A DNA stretch of 36,273 nt from Bacteroidales bacterium (GTDB lineage: Bacteria > Bacteroidota > Bacteroidia > Bacteroidales > UBA932), in the NCBI GenBank assembly GCA_017561765.1, contig JAFZBM010000042.1:1-36273 (forward strand). The letters are read 5' to 3'. Each line of letters begins with the position of its first letter. Within the stretch, counting starts at the first letter, position 1. The notes below the pieces were generated by a model. The model saw only the letters and a program-made list of their open reading frames with translations. It was not told the DNA's origin and made no database searches. Positions 1 to 6,716 of the stretch are shown in pieces. The position numbers and the translations under genes were made by a program.

Positions 1-96
1 GACAGCAATTTTGTATTGTCCGCCGAGTTCGGGCTGCCGTTCGACCGCGAAGACGGACGTTATGGGATATACTTTGGTTTGAATTACATCTTTTAG
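1..96 (+). CDS. C-terminal end of an outer-membrane beta-barrel protein (partial)
   Basis: The window opens inside a reading frame of 31 codons followed by a TAG stop at 94-96. The visible tail alternates polar and hydrophobic residues and ends in Tyr-Ile-Phe. A terminal aromatic residue is the usual recognition signal for barrel assembly (BAM) in outer-membrane proteins. Only one base separates its stop from the next ATG, so it probably shares a transcript with the M23 peptidase. The family cannot be named from this fragment. Confidence 0.55.
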   Translation, partial: DSNFVLSAEFGLPFDREDGRYGIYFGLNYIF

Positions 97-97
97 A

Positions 98-1306
98 ATG
101 AAGAAATACATTATAGTCTTACTGGCAATTGCGACTTTCCTTCCATCTTGCATCAGGCGGGGCGGAGGCGGAGAAGAAGCGCAGGAACAAAAAGACACGC
201 TGATGCCCCTGGGCTTCAGGACCTGGGCATATTCCGTGGATTCTGTGAAAGTCCGGGAAGGAGAAACATTTACCGGCCTTATGCACCGTCTCGGCCTGGG
301 TGCGCAGGACAGCTACAATCTTGCAGTCAATTGCGACAGTATTTTCGACGTAAGGCGGATGAGGGCGGGAAACCCGGTGGAGGCCTATTACAGCCCCGAT
401 ACAAGCGGACGCCGGCTGGAGTATGTGGTATATCACAATGACCGGATAGTCAGCACTATATTCCGCTGCCGCGATTCATTATATGCCTGGACAAGCGAGA
501 AGCCCGTTGAGAAGCAGCGCCTGATTGCGGACGTTACCATCAACAGTTCCCTCTGGAACGATATGCTCGATGCCGGCGTGTCTCCGCTGCTGATTGTCAA
601 TCTGGCGGACATTTATGCGTGGACCGTCAACTTTTTCGGTCTTCAGAAGGGCGACCGTTTTCGCGTGATATACGACCAGACCGTCTGCGAGGAGAGGGTG
701 GTGAAGATTGACAGCGTTGAATTTGCGCTTTACGACAGCGGCAAGTTCCGGGCTGGAGCTATACGTTTCGACCAGGGAGACGGCGGCAATAAATACTGGA
801 GCGAGAAGGGCGAGAGCCTTCGTAAGGCATTTCTTAAAGCACCCCTTCAGTACTCCAGGATCAGCAGCCGTTTCACCTATCACAGGAAGCATCCCATTAC
901 CGGTGTTGTAAGGCCACATACCGCTGTTGATTACGCCGCACCTAAAGGTACGCCCGTGCACAGCATAGGAGACGGTACGGTCACCCTTTGCGGCTGGGAC
1001 GGCAGCGGGGGAGGCAACCGCATAAGGATACGTCACATGAACGGATATGAAACCTGCTATATGCATTTGTCCGGCTATGCACCGGGAATCAAAAGCGGGA
1101 CCCGGGTGGCGCAGGGACAGGTAATCGGTTATGTCGGTTCAACCGGGCATTCGACTGGACCGCACCTTGATTTCAGGGTGTGGAAAGACGGCACTCCCAT
1201 TGATCCGCTTTCCATGATCTCACCCCCTTCCGAACCTCTGAAGCAGGAGAATCTTGACTCGCTGGCCAAGATGTATTCAGCGTTCCTGAAAGAAATTGGC
1301 GAATGA
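98..1306 (+). CDS. M23 family murein DD-endopeptidase, lipoprotein (MepM/Csd3-like)
   Basis: This 402-residue protein is predicted to cleave peptidoglycan cross-links in the periplasm. The N-terminus is a lipoprotein signal peptide with the lipobox L-P-S-C, so it should be lipid-anchored. Residues about 50-240 resemble the LysM/Csd3 N-terminal region of MepM-type enzymes, including an N-S-S-L-W-N-D-M segment. The C-terminal peptidase domain has the H274-x3-D278 zinc motif and H323. The final motif, normally H-x-H, reads H356-L-D358, so the third zinc ligand is replaced by Asp. The start is one base after the preceding stop, and the 3' end overlaps trmO by four bases (ATGA), implying co-transcription and coupling. 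The family call is secure; the exact cleaved bond is inferred. Confidence 0.9.
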   Translation: MKKYIIVLLAIATFLPSCIRRGGGGEEAQEQKDTLMPLGFRTWAYSVDSVKVREGETFTGLMHRLGLGAQDSYNLAVNCDSIFDVRRMRAGNPVEAYYSPDTSGRRLEYVVYHNDRIVSTIFRCRDSLYAWTSEKPVEKQRLIADVTINSSLWNDMLDAGVSPLLIVNLADIYAWTVNFFGLQKGDRFRVIYDQTVCEERVVKIDSVEFALYDSGKFRAGAIRFDQGDGGNKYWSEKGESLRKAFLKAPLQYSRISSRFTYHRKHPITGVVRPHTAVDYAAPKGTPVHSIGDGTVTLCGWDGSGGGNRIRIRHMNGYETCYMHLSGYAPGIKSGTRVAQGQVIGYVGSTGHSTGPHLDFRVWKDGTPIDPLSMISPPSEPLKQENLDSLAKMYSAFLKEIGE

Positions 1307-1965
1307 TAATTGAACCTGTAGCATATTTCCGTTCTCCTCTCAAGGAAAAATTCGGTATTCCCCGTCAGGCCGGTCTTGTGCCGGAACTGAAGGGGGAAGT
1401 GCGCTTCGTTCAGCCTTATGATGCCGCCGAGGCCGTCAGGGGACTTGAGGAATTCGATTATTGTTGGCTGATATGGGGGTTTTCGTTAAATGATTCTACT
1501 GATTTTTCTCCGACTGTAAGGCCGCCGAGGCTGGGAGGAAATAAGAGGACGGGGGTTTTCGCATCGCGTTCTCCGTTCCGTCCCAACGGGCTGGGGCTGT
1601 CATGCGTACGCATAGAGTCGGTTGAGGCCGGTGTGCTGCATGTGAGTGGGGCTGATCTTGCCGACGGCACGCCAGTTTATGATGTCAAACCCTATGTGGA
1701 ATATTCTGATTGCCGGAGTGGAATTCGCTCAGGATTCGTGGATTACACTGATTGGCCTGCACTTGAAGTTGAGATACCTGAGGATGTGGTCGCCGTACTT
1801 GGCACGGATGCATCTGCCGCGTTGTCCGGGGTGCTGGCTCAGGATCCGCGCCCTCGTTACCAGGATGACGGCGGGCGTGTATATGGGTTGACGTTTGGCA
1901 GTTTTAACGTTAAATTCGTGGTGAAAGGGCAAAAAGTATTTGTGCTCTCGGTTGAAAAATATTAA
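1303..1965 (+). CDS. trmO: tRNA (adenine(37)-N6)-methyltransferase, TrmO/TsaA family
   Basis: This 220-residue protein has the TsaA/UPF0066 fold signature. It begins I-I-E-P-V-A-Y-F-R-S-P, continues with K-E-K-F-G-I-P-R-Q, and has a central R-S-P-F-R-P-N-G-L-G-L-S segment and an L-A-D-G-T-P-V-Y-D-V-K-P-Y motif. In Escherichia coli TrmO uses S-adenosylmethionine to methylate N6 of t6A37 in tRNA-Thr. The length is close to the family norm of about 230. The ATG overlaps the stop of the M23 gene (ATGA). Nothing in the context links it to the peptidase except shared transcription. Confidence 0.9.
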   Translation: MIIEPVAYFRSPLKEKFGIPRQAGLVPELKGEVRFVQPYDAAEAVRGLEEFDYCWLIWGFSLNDSTDFSPTVRPPRLGGNKRTGVFASRSPFRPNGLGLSCVRIESVEAGVLHVSGADLADGTPVYDVKPYVEYSDCRSGIRSGFVDYTDWPALEVEIPEDVVAVLGTDASAALSGVLAQDPRPRYQDDGGRVYGLTFGSFNVKFVVKGQKVFVLSVEKY

Positions 1966-1970
1966 TTTTG
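1963..1970 (+). promoter_or_regulatory. Bacteroidota -7 box upstream of the SEC-C gene
   Basis: The sequence TAATTTTG matches the Bacteroidota -7 consensus TAnnTTTG. It overlaps the stop codon of trmO (1963-1965). Only six bases separate it from the ATG at 1977, so a transcript starting at the usual distance would have little or no leader. Confidence 0.55.
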
Positions 1971-1976
1971 CACCCT

Positions 1977-3161
1977 ATGCAAAGATCGATCAAGGAATTG
2001 TTGAGTTTGCGCTCGAGGGAAGAGATTCTTGCCACGCTGGATTATTTTAATGCTTTGCCCCGCCGGCAGGGAGGGAAAGATGATCTGGTGAAGGCATTGA
2101 CTTCATATCTTTCCTCCGATCCGAAGTTGTGGCTGGGCCAGCTCATGGAGTGCGATCTGCGTATGCTTCAGAAGCTTTGCCATGCCGGCCCTGACAATTC
2201 CGTCGATTTTATCCCTGCCGATTTTCCCTCTGTCGTTGAGGTGCTCCGTTTTGTTGACACGGGCAAAGGTGACCGTGACGACATGTTGCGCTTAAGCCTC
2301 CCGCCGGCTTTCTATGAATTGATAGCCAATGATATAGACGCCGTTATCGAAAGTAAAGAATGCGATGGCTCTTTCAAAATCGAGAGGCTGATGCTCGGTG
2401 CAATCAATGCTTATGGTGTCGTTCCTTTAAGGACTTTTGTCGATACTATTTGTTCTGATTTTAATACGGTGGCCGATTTGAGGAACTTTGGCCGTGCTAT
2501 TTCCGGCCATCCGATTCTTCGTACATACCAGGAGGAATACATGGGGGAGGCATATATGGTCTCTCCAGATGTTGAGGATATCGACCTTCTCATGAAGGAA
2601 CGGAGGCAGAAATACAAGAGCGTGCGGCATTACGCGAAGATCTCGGCCGCAAATGCTGTGGCTTGCGGTGAGAATTCTCCGTTCTGTTCGTACGGGCGCG
2701 ATTCTGCTGAGGGGAAGGCTCTGTTCGAGATGCTGGAGTCTATTGGCTATATCGGAGATGAGCTCATCTATACCGCTCATCTTGTGTGGATTAACTCGCA
2801 GTACACTCCCAACGATCACAATCTGTCGCTGTTGCTTTCTCCGCTGACAGAAGCGGTGGAGGACCTTGCGGATTATGAGCAGTTCGTTCAATTCGCCCGT
2901 GTCATTCTGGATTACGCCAATTCCGCGCCCAAGTGGTTGCTCAAGGGCAACAGCTCAAATGCTACTGGCCTGATGCGATATGAAATGCCGGAAGGAGCGT
3001 TCATTGAATTGTTCGATGAGAACGAGGCAGCAGAGAGGGAAGAGGAGGTCATGAGGTTGTTCGACAGCGTAAACAAAGTTCGCCCGGTGCATCCGGACGA
3101 ACCCTGCCCTTGCGGGAGCGGCCTTTCATACCGCTTGTGTCATGGCCGGCATTTCAGCTGA
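1977..3161 (+). CDS. SEC-C zinc-binding motif protein, otherwise unrecognised
   Basis: This 394-residue cytoplasmic protein has no signal peptide or membrane segment. Its last 20 or so residues form a SEC-C motif, P-C-P-C-G-S-G-L-S-Y-R-L-C-H-G, with the C-x-C...C-H ligands that bind zinc in SecA and many unrelated proteins. The preceding 370 residues are mostly helical and charged, and I do not recognise them. The ATG at 1977 is preferred over an in-frame TTG at 1968, which lies inside the TAATTTTG promoter box. The stop is one base from the stop of the convergent gene on the other strand. The zinc motif is certain; the function is unknown. Confidence 0.75.
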   Translation: MQRSIKELLSLRSREEILATLDYFNALPRRQGGKDDLVKALTSYLSSDPKLWLGQLMECDLRMLQKLCHAGPDNSVDFIPADFPSVVEVLRFVDTGKGDRDDMLRLSLPPAFYELIANDIDAVIESKECDGSFKIERLMLGAINAYGVVPLRTFVDTICSDFNTVADLRNFGRAISGHPILRTYQEEYMGEAYMVSPDVEDIDLLMKERRQKYKSVRHYAKISAANAVACGENSPFCSYGRDSAEGKALFEMLESIGYIGDELIYTAHLVWINSQYTPNDHNLSLLLSPLTEAVEDLADYEQFVQFARVILDYANSAPKWLLKGNSSNATGLMRYEMPEGAFIELFDENEAAEREEEVMRLFDSVNKVRPVHPDEPCPCGSGLSYRLCHGRHFS

Positions 3162-3162
3162 T

Positions 3163-3618
3163 TTACTGAGCCTTAACCGACCTTACTTTAATATTTTCTT
3201 CAATATATTTAGCCCAGTTTCCGACTGCTTCGTCATCGGGAGCGACTATTGAAATGATCAAAAGCGCTCCTTTAATGATTTCGACGCACATCAGAAGCAT
3301 TATGGAGCCGTCTTCGCATTCGCCGCTGAAACCATAGGCTGTCTTGCGCTGGAATTTCCATTCGGCGATGGTATCCTCGTCGTCTTCATCCTCGTCCCAT
3401 CCGATAATTTCGGCGTAATTGGCATAAGCCTCGTCTTCTGCCGTGGTATCGGCGGGCATGTCGCCGGCATATATATCAATCAGTATGTCGTTGGACTTGC
3501 CGTCAGGGGCCGGCCGGCGGCATTCCAAGTGTGAAATGTCGGCGCCGTCAACCTCTTCGTAGCGGTCTTCTTCGCTTATCCAGCCGGAAGGAAGGGGGAG
3601 TGAGATGTCGTATAACAT
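3163..3618 (-). CDS. Acidic hypothetical protein
   Basis: This 151-residue protein is very acidic, with an Asp/Glu run (D-E-D-E-D-D-E-D) near residues 75-85. It has no signal peptide or membrane segment. A hydrophobic strand near residues 115-130 (G-A-L-L-I-I-S-I-V) suggests a small alpha/beta fold. I do not recognise the family. The ATG lies one base after the stop of the upstream zinc-metallopeptidase gene, so the two are probably one operon. Its own stop nearly abuts the convergent SEC-C gene. Confidence 0.75.
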   Translation of the reverse strand: MLYDISLPLPSGWISEEDRYEEVDGADISHLECRRPAPDGKSNDILIDIYAGDMPADTTAEDEAYANYAEIIGWDEDEDDEDTIAEWKFQRKTAYGFSGECEDGSIMLLMCVEIIKGALLIISIVAPDDEAVGNWAKYIEENIKVRSVKAQ

Positions 3619-3619
3619 A

Positions 3620-4480
3620 TTAGAGGCGGCTGTAGGCTATCGAGAAGGTGTCGCCGTCAGAAGGATTGCCGGAGGTGAAGCCCTTTTTGAGCCAGCGGGA
3701 ACGTTGCTCGGACGTGCCGTGGTTGAAGGCGTCGGGAACGGTATAGCCGTATGCTTTTTTCTGCAGATAGTCGTCACCGATCTTGGACGCGACGGCAAGG
3801 CCTTCTTCGAGGTCTCCGACTTCGAGTGACGAGAACATCTTGTTGTCATGATGGGCCCAGACGCCGGCATAGAAGTCGGCCTGCAGCTCCAGGCGGACGC
3901 TGATCTGGTTGGATTCTTTCTCGCTTACGCGCTGCATCTGGCTGTGCGCCTGCTGCAGGGTTCCGAGCAGATACTGGACATGGTGTCCGACCTCGTGCGC
4001 TATGACATAAGCATAGGCGAAATCTCCGTCGGCACCTATCTGTTGCTTCATTGAAGAGAAGAAGGAAAGGTCGAGATAAACGGTCTGGTCGGCGCTGCTG
4101 TAGAAGGGGCCTGTAGAGGCGGAAGCAGTGCCTGTAGACGTCTGTACGTAGTCATTGTAGAGGACAAGGCGGGGTGGTTCATAGGTCCTTCCGTTGGCCT
4201 TGAATATCTTTGTCCACACGTCTTCGGTACCAGCCAGGATCTGTTTCGAGAACACCGCGAGTTCTTCTTCTTCAGCGCTGGGGGTGTAGTTGGTTTCGGT
4301 CTGCTCAACACCGGTAAGGTTGCCGGTCTGCTGTATTACTTCAGTAGGGTTGATACCGAATACTAGATAGAGAATTCCGGCGAGCACGATGGTTCCAAGG
4401 CCCACGCCTCCCGCTTTACCAACGGAACGGCCGCGGCGGTCGTCGACATTGGTGCTTTGTCTTCTGCCTTCGAGATTCAT
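3620..4480 (-). CDS. Neutral zinc metallopeptidase, YpfJ/Zn_peptidase family
   Basis: This 286-residue protein has a short basic N-terminus, one membrane segment at about residues 25-42 (G-T-I-V-L-A-G-I-L-Y-L-V-F), and an ectodomain with the zincin motif H162-E-V-G-H166. Conserved family segments follow, including E-L-Q-A-D-F-Y-A-G-V-W-A-H, which supplies a downstream acidic ligand, and a C-terminal G-T-S-E-Q-R-S-R-W. It should be an inner-membrane-anchored periplasmic protease; the substrate of this family is not established. I chose the ATG at 4480 because the upstream extension is AT-rich and non-coding, and a TATTTTTG -7 box lies about 26 bases upstream. Confidence 0.88.
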   Translation of the reverse strand: MNLEGRRQSTNVDDRRGRSVGKAGGVGLGTIVLAGILYLVFGINPTEVIQQTGNLTGVEQTETNYTPSAEEEELAVFSKQILAGTEDVWTKIFKANGRTYEPPRLVLYNDYVQTSTGTASASTGPFYSSADQTVYLDLSFFSSMKQQIGADGDFAYAYVIAHEVGHHVQYLLGTLQQAHSQMQRVSEKESNQISVRLELQADFYAGVWAHHDNKMFSSLEVGDLEEGLAVASKIGDDYLQKKAYGYTVPDAFNHGTSEQRSRWLKKGFTSGNPSDGDTFSIAYSRL

Positions 4481-4506
4481 ATTAATTAATTGGTTTATGT
4501 TTACTA

Positions 4507-4514
4507 CAAAAATA
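4507..4514 (-). promoter_or_regulatory. -7 box for the zinc metallopeptidase operon
   Basis: Read on the minus strand this is TATTTTTG, a full match to TAnnTTTG. The spacing to the ATG at 4480 leaves a leader of roughly 20 bases. Confidence 0.5.
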
Positions 4515-4589
4515 CGAAAAATCCGCGATACATTATCCCCTAAAAACGTATGATACGGTATTATTTTGTTTATATGCTGTGTATTAATG

Positions 4590-4631
4590 AATAAAACATT
4601 AATGTTAATACTAATAACATTTTTGTTAACG
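4590..4631 (+). repeat. Bipartite 42-base element, copy 1
   Basis: The element is AATAAAACATT, 14 bases, then TAACATTTTTGTTAACG. The same arrangement with the same 14-base spacing occurs at 35295-35336. Inside the spacer GTTA is also shared, giving 32 of 42 identical positions. The right part contains the inverted repeat TTAACA/TGTTAA in imperfect form here. It lies in the divergent region between the zinc peptidase and the epimerase operon, so it may be an operator serving either gene. Its binding protein is unknown. Confidence 0.5.
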
Positions 4632-4685
4632 GCTAAATAAGGCAAAACGGACGCATTTTGACTTGATAAAAATGCATTTTTTAGC

Positions 4686-4693
4686 TATATTTG
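4686..4693 (+). promoter_or_regulatory. -7 box of the epimerase/G1PDH/transporter/phosphoesterase operon
   Basis: TATATTTG is followed by six bases and then the ATG at 4700. A TTG at 4663-4665 lies 20 bases upstream, matching the -33 element spacing seen in Bacteroidota. The mRNA is predicted to begin at or within a few bases of the start codon. Confidence 0.6.
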
Positions 4694-4699
4694 AAGAAT

Positions 4700-5371
4700 A
4701 TGAAAAGCAATATCATTTCTGTTTCTGTAATGTGCTCCGACTTGATGAATCTTGGAGCTGAAATAGATTATTTAAAAAAGCTGGGTACGGACTGGCTCCA
4801 TATTGATGTTATGGATGCGCACTTTGTCCCGAATCTTACTTTCGGCCCGGACTTTATTAAGGCAATGCATGCCAGAACTGACCTTCCGCTAGATATTCAT
4901 CTTATGGTTACCGACCCGGAACTGGTCTTGAATCGCTTTGAACTCAGGCCCGGTGACAGTCTCACCGCCCATGTGGAACTGGATCGCAACTACGATGAAC
5001 TCAGCCGCTTCGTCAGGGACAAATCCTGCCTGTTCGGGCTTGCCGTCAACCCGGAAACCCCCGTAGAGGCCCTCAGGCCGTATATCGGCTTGTTTGACAT
5101 CGTTCTGTTAATGCTTGTGCATCCGGGTTATGCTGGCGCGAAGATGGTAGACGGAATAATGGATAAGGTCAAAGAGACTCGCGAGTGGCTGGATGCCAAC
5201 GGTTTGCATGATGTAATGATAAGTGTCGACGGCAGCGTGAGTGCCGAGAGGGCGGCATTGATGGCGGCGATGGGCGCCGGCATTTTCGTAGGCGGCACTG
5301 CGGGAATTTACCGCAAAGGCATGTCTTTGGAGGAGACAATTCCGACTTTTAGAAAAGCAATAACTATATGA
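4700..5371 (+). CDS. Ketose-phosphate 3-epimerase, Rpe/AlsE family
   Basis: This 223-residue TIM-barrel protein keeps the family catalytic and metal residues: H34 and D36 in H-I-D-V-M-D, H67 in D-I-H-L-M-V and D177 in S-V-D-G-S. Canonical Rpe interconverts ribulose-5-phosphate and xylulose-5-phosphate. Several segments look more like allulose-6-phosphate epimerase AlsE than Rpe: S-V-M-C-S-D-L near the N-terminus, V-N-P-E-T-P-V-E-A, and V-D-G-S in place of V-D-G-G. The phosphate-loop segment reads V-H-P-G-Y-A-G-A instead of V-N-P-G-F-G-G-Q. The substrate is therefore left open. I used the ATG at 4700 because the in-frame TTG at 4691 lies within the -7 box. Its stop overlaps the next ATG by four bases. 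Confidence 0.85.
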   Translation: MKSNIISVSVMCSDLMNLGAEIDYLKKLGTDWLHIDVMDAHFVPNLTFGPDFIKAMHARTDLPLDIHLMVTDPELVLNRFELRPGDSLTAHVELDRNYDELSRFVRDKSCLFGLAVNPETPVEALRPYIGLFDIVLLMLVHPGYAGAKMVDGIMDKVKETREWLDANGLHDVMISVDGSVSAERAALMAAMGAGIFVGGTAGIYRKGMSLEETIPTFRKAITI

Positions 5372-6711
5372 ACAAAATTGAACGCGCATTGCAGCGCACA
5401 ACGGACACCAGGGACCTCGTCATCGGTCCCGGCGTAGTGGCCCGGACGGCTTCGATGTTTCAAAAGCTCTTCCCCGGTAAGTCTGCCATAATTATCGCTG
5501 ATACAAATACTTGGGAGGTTGCAGGTAAAGCAGTTCTTCAGTCTCTTGAGTCGGCTTGCGTTCCTCATGAGGAGTCTTTTGTATTTGATGATCCCGACCT
5601 GTATGCGGAATGGAAGTTCGTAGAACAGCTCAAAGCCCGTCTTGAGCCTTCAGACGCGATCGCAATCGCGGTCGGGTCAGGAGTCATAAACGATTTAACC
5701 AAATATACTTCACATATTCTGGGGCGCAAATACATGTGCGTCGGCACTGCGGCTTCTATGGACGGTTATACTGCTTACGGAGCATCCATTACAAAGGACG
5801 GCAACAAGCAGACATTCAGCTGCCCGGCCCCGTTCGGTTTTGTGATGGATCCGGTAATAGCTGCGGCTGCGCCCAAGGAACTTGCGGCCTCCGGTTATGC
5901 CGACCTGATTGCCAAGATCCCCGCCGGGGCGGACTGGATGCTGGCCGATGTCGTCGGCGCCGAGGCTATTGACCCGTTCGGATGGGAATTGGTCCAGGAT
6001 GGTCTGCGCGAGGCCCTCAGCGCTCCCTCTGCGGTGCATGAAGGCGACGTTGAAATGACTGAAAAATTGTCCGAGGGCCTTCTGATGAGCGGTTTTGCCA
6101 TGCAGGCTATCCACAGCAGCCGCCCGGCCTCCGGTACTGAACACCAGTTCTCCCACTACTGGGATATGGAGAACCTTGCATATCCCGACGGCAAGCATGT
6201 ATCCCACGGTTTCAAGGTCGGCATCGGGACCCTTGCAAGCACCGCTTCGCTGGAGTTCCTGCTTGAAAAGGACATTGAGAACCTGGATGTGGAGAAGTGT
6301 GTCGCCGCCTGGAAGAGCTGGGATGAGATGGAAACGGAAATCCGCACTGTGTTTGCAGGCAAACCCGGTCATCTCGCCCGCGGACTTGAAGAGACCAAGG
6401 GGAAATACGTCGACAAAGAGGGCCTGCGCAAGCAACTCGTTGCCCTGAAGGCCGCCTGGCCGGAGCTGAAAGAACAGATACGCGCACAGATTATTCCTTT
6501 TTCGGAGGTTTATGAGAACCTGAAACTCGTCGGCGCTCCATATGAGCCGGAAATGATCTGCGTTGACAGGGCGAGGATGCGCAGGACGTTTACCCATATA
6601 CCGTATATGCGCAGCAGGTTCACCAATATTGATATTATTTACCGTCTGGGGCTGATGCCTGAACTCACTGAAAGGCTGTTCGGCAAAGGCGGCATCTGGG
6701 AAGTCAAATAA
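5368..6711 (+). CDS. sn-Glycerol-1-phosphate dehydrogenase-like (AraM/EgsA family)
   Basis: This 447-residue protein belongs to the iron-containing alcohol dehydrogenase superfamily, G1PDH branch. It has the nucleotide-binding G-S-G-V-I-N-D-L-T-K-Y at 103-113, a substrate-loop segment T-A-A-S-M-D-G-Y near 128-134, and candidate metal ligands D179 (S-G-Y-A-D), H259 (G-T-E-H) and H280 (V-S-H-G). Known relatives reduce dihydroxyacetone phosphate to G1P reversibly, as in B. subtilis AraM and archaeal EgsA. It is longer than the usual 350-400 residues because of a C-terminal extension past about residue 390. It overlaps the epimerase gene by ATGA and precedes an organophosphate transporter by five bases. 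That context favours oxidation of an imported polyol phosphate; this is inference. No geranylgeranylglyceryl-phosphate synthase is nearby. Confidence 0.88.
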   Translation: MNKIERALQRTTDTRDLVIGPGVVARTASMFQKLFPGKSAIIIADTNTWEVAGKAVLQSLESACVPHEESFVFDDPDLYAEWKFVEQLKARLEPSDAIAIAVGSGVINDLTKYTSHILGRKYMCVGTAASMDGYTAYGASITKDGNKQTFSCPAPFGFVMDPVIAAAAPKELAASGYADLIAKIPAGADWMLADVVGAEAIDPFGWELVQDGLREALSAPSAVHEGDVEMTEKLSEGLLMSGFAMQAIHSSRPASGTEHQFSHYWDMENLAYPDGKHVSHGFKVGIGTLASTASLEFLLEKDIENLDVEKCVAAWKSWDEMETEIRTVFAGKPGHLARGLEETKGKYVDKEGLRKQLVALKAAWPELKEQIRAQIIPFSEVYENLKLVGAPYEPEMICVDRARMRRTFTHIPYMRSRFTNIDIIYRLGLMPELTERLFGKGGIWEVK

Positions 6712-6716
6712 GCACT

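Noticed and set aside
5368..6711. Archaeal-type ether-lipid synthesis suggested by the G1PDH-like gene
   Set aside because: No geranylgeranylglyceryl-phosphate synthase or prenyl-reductase is nearby, whereas a phosphate-ester carrier and a secreted phosphoesterase are. The catabolic reading fits better.
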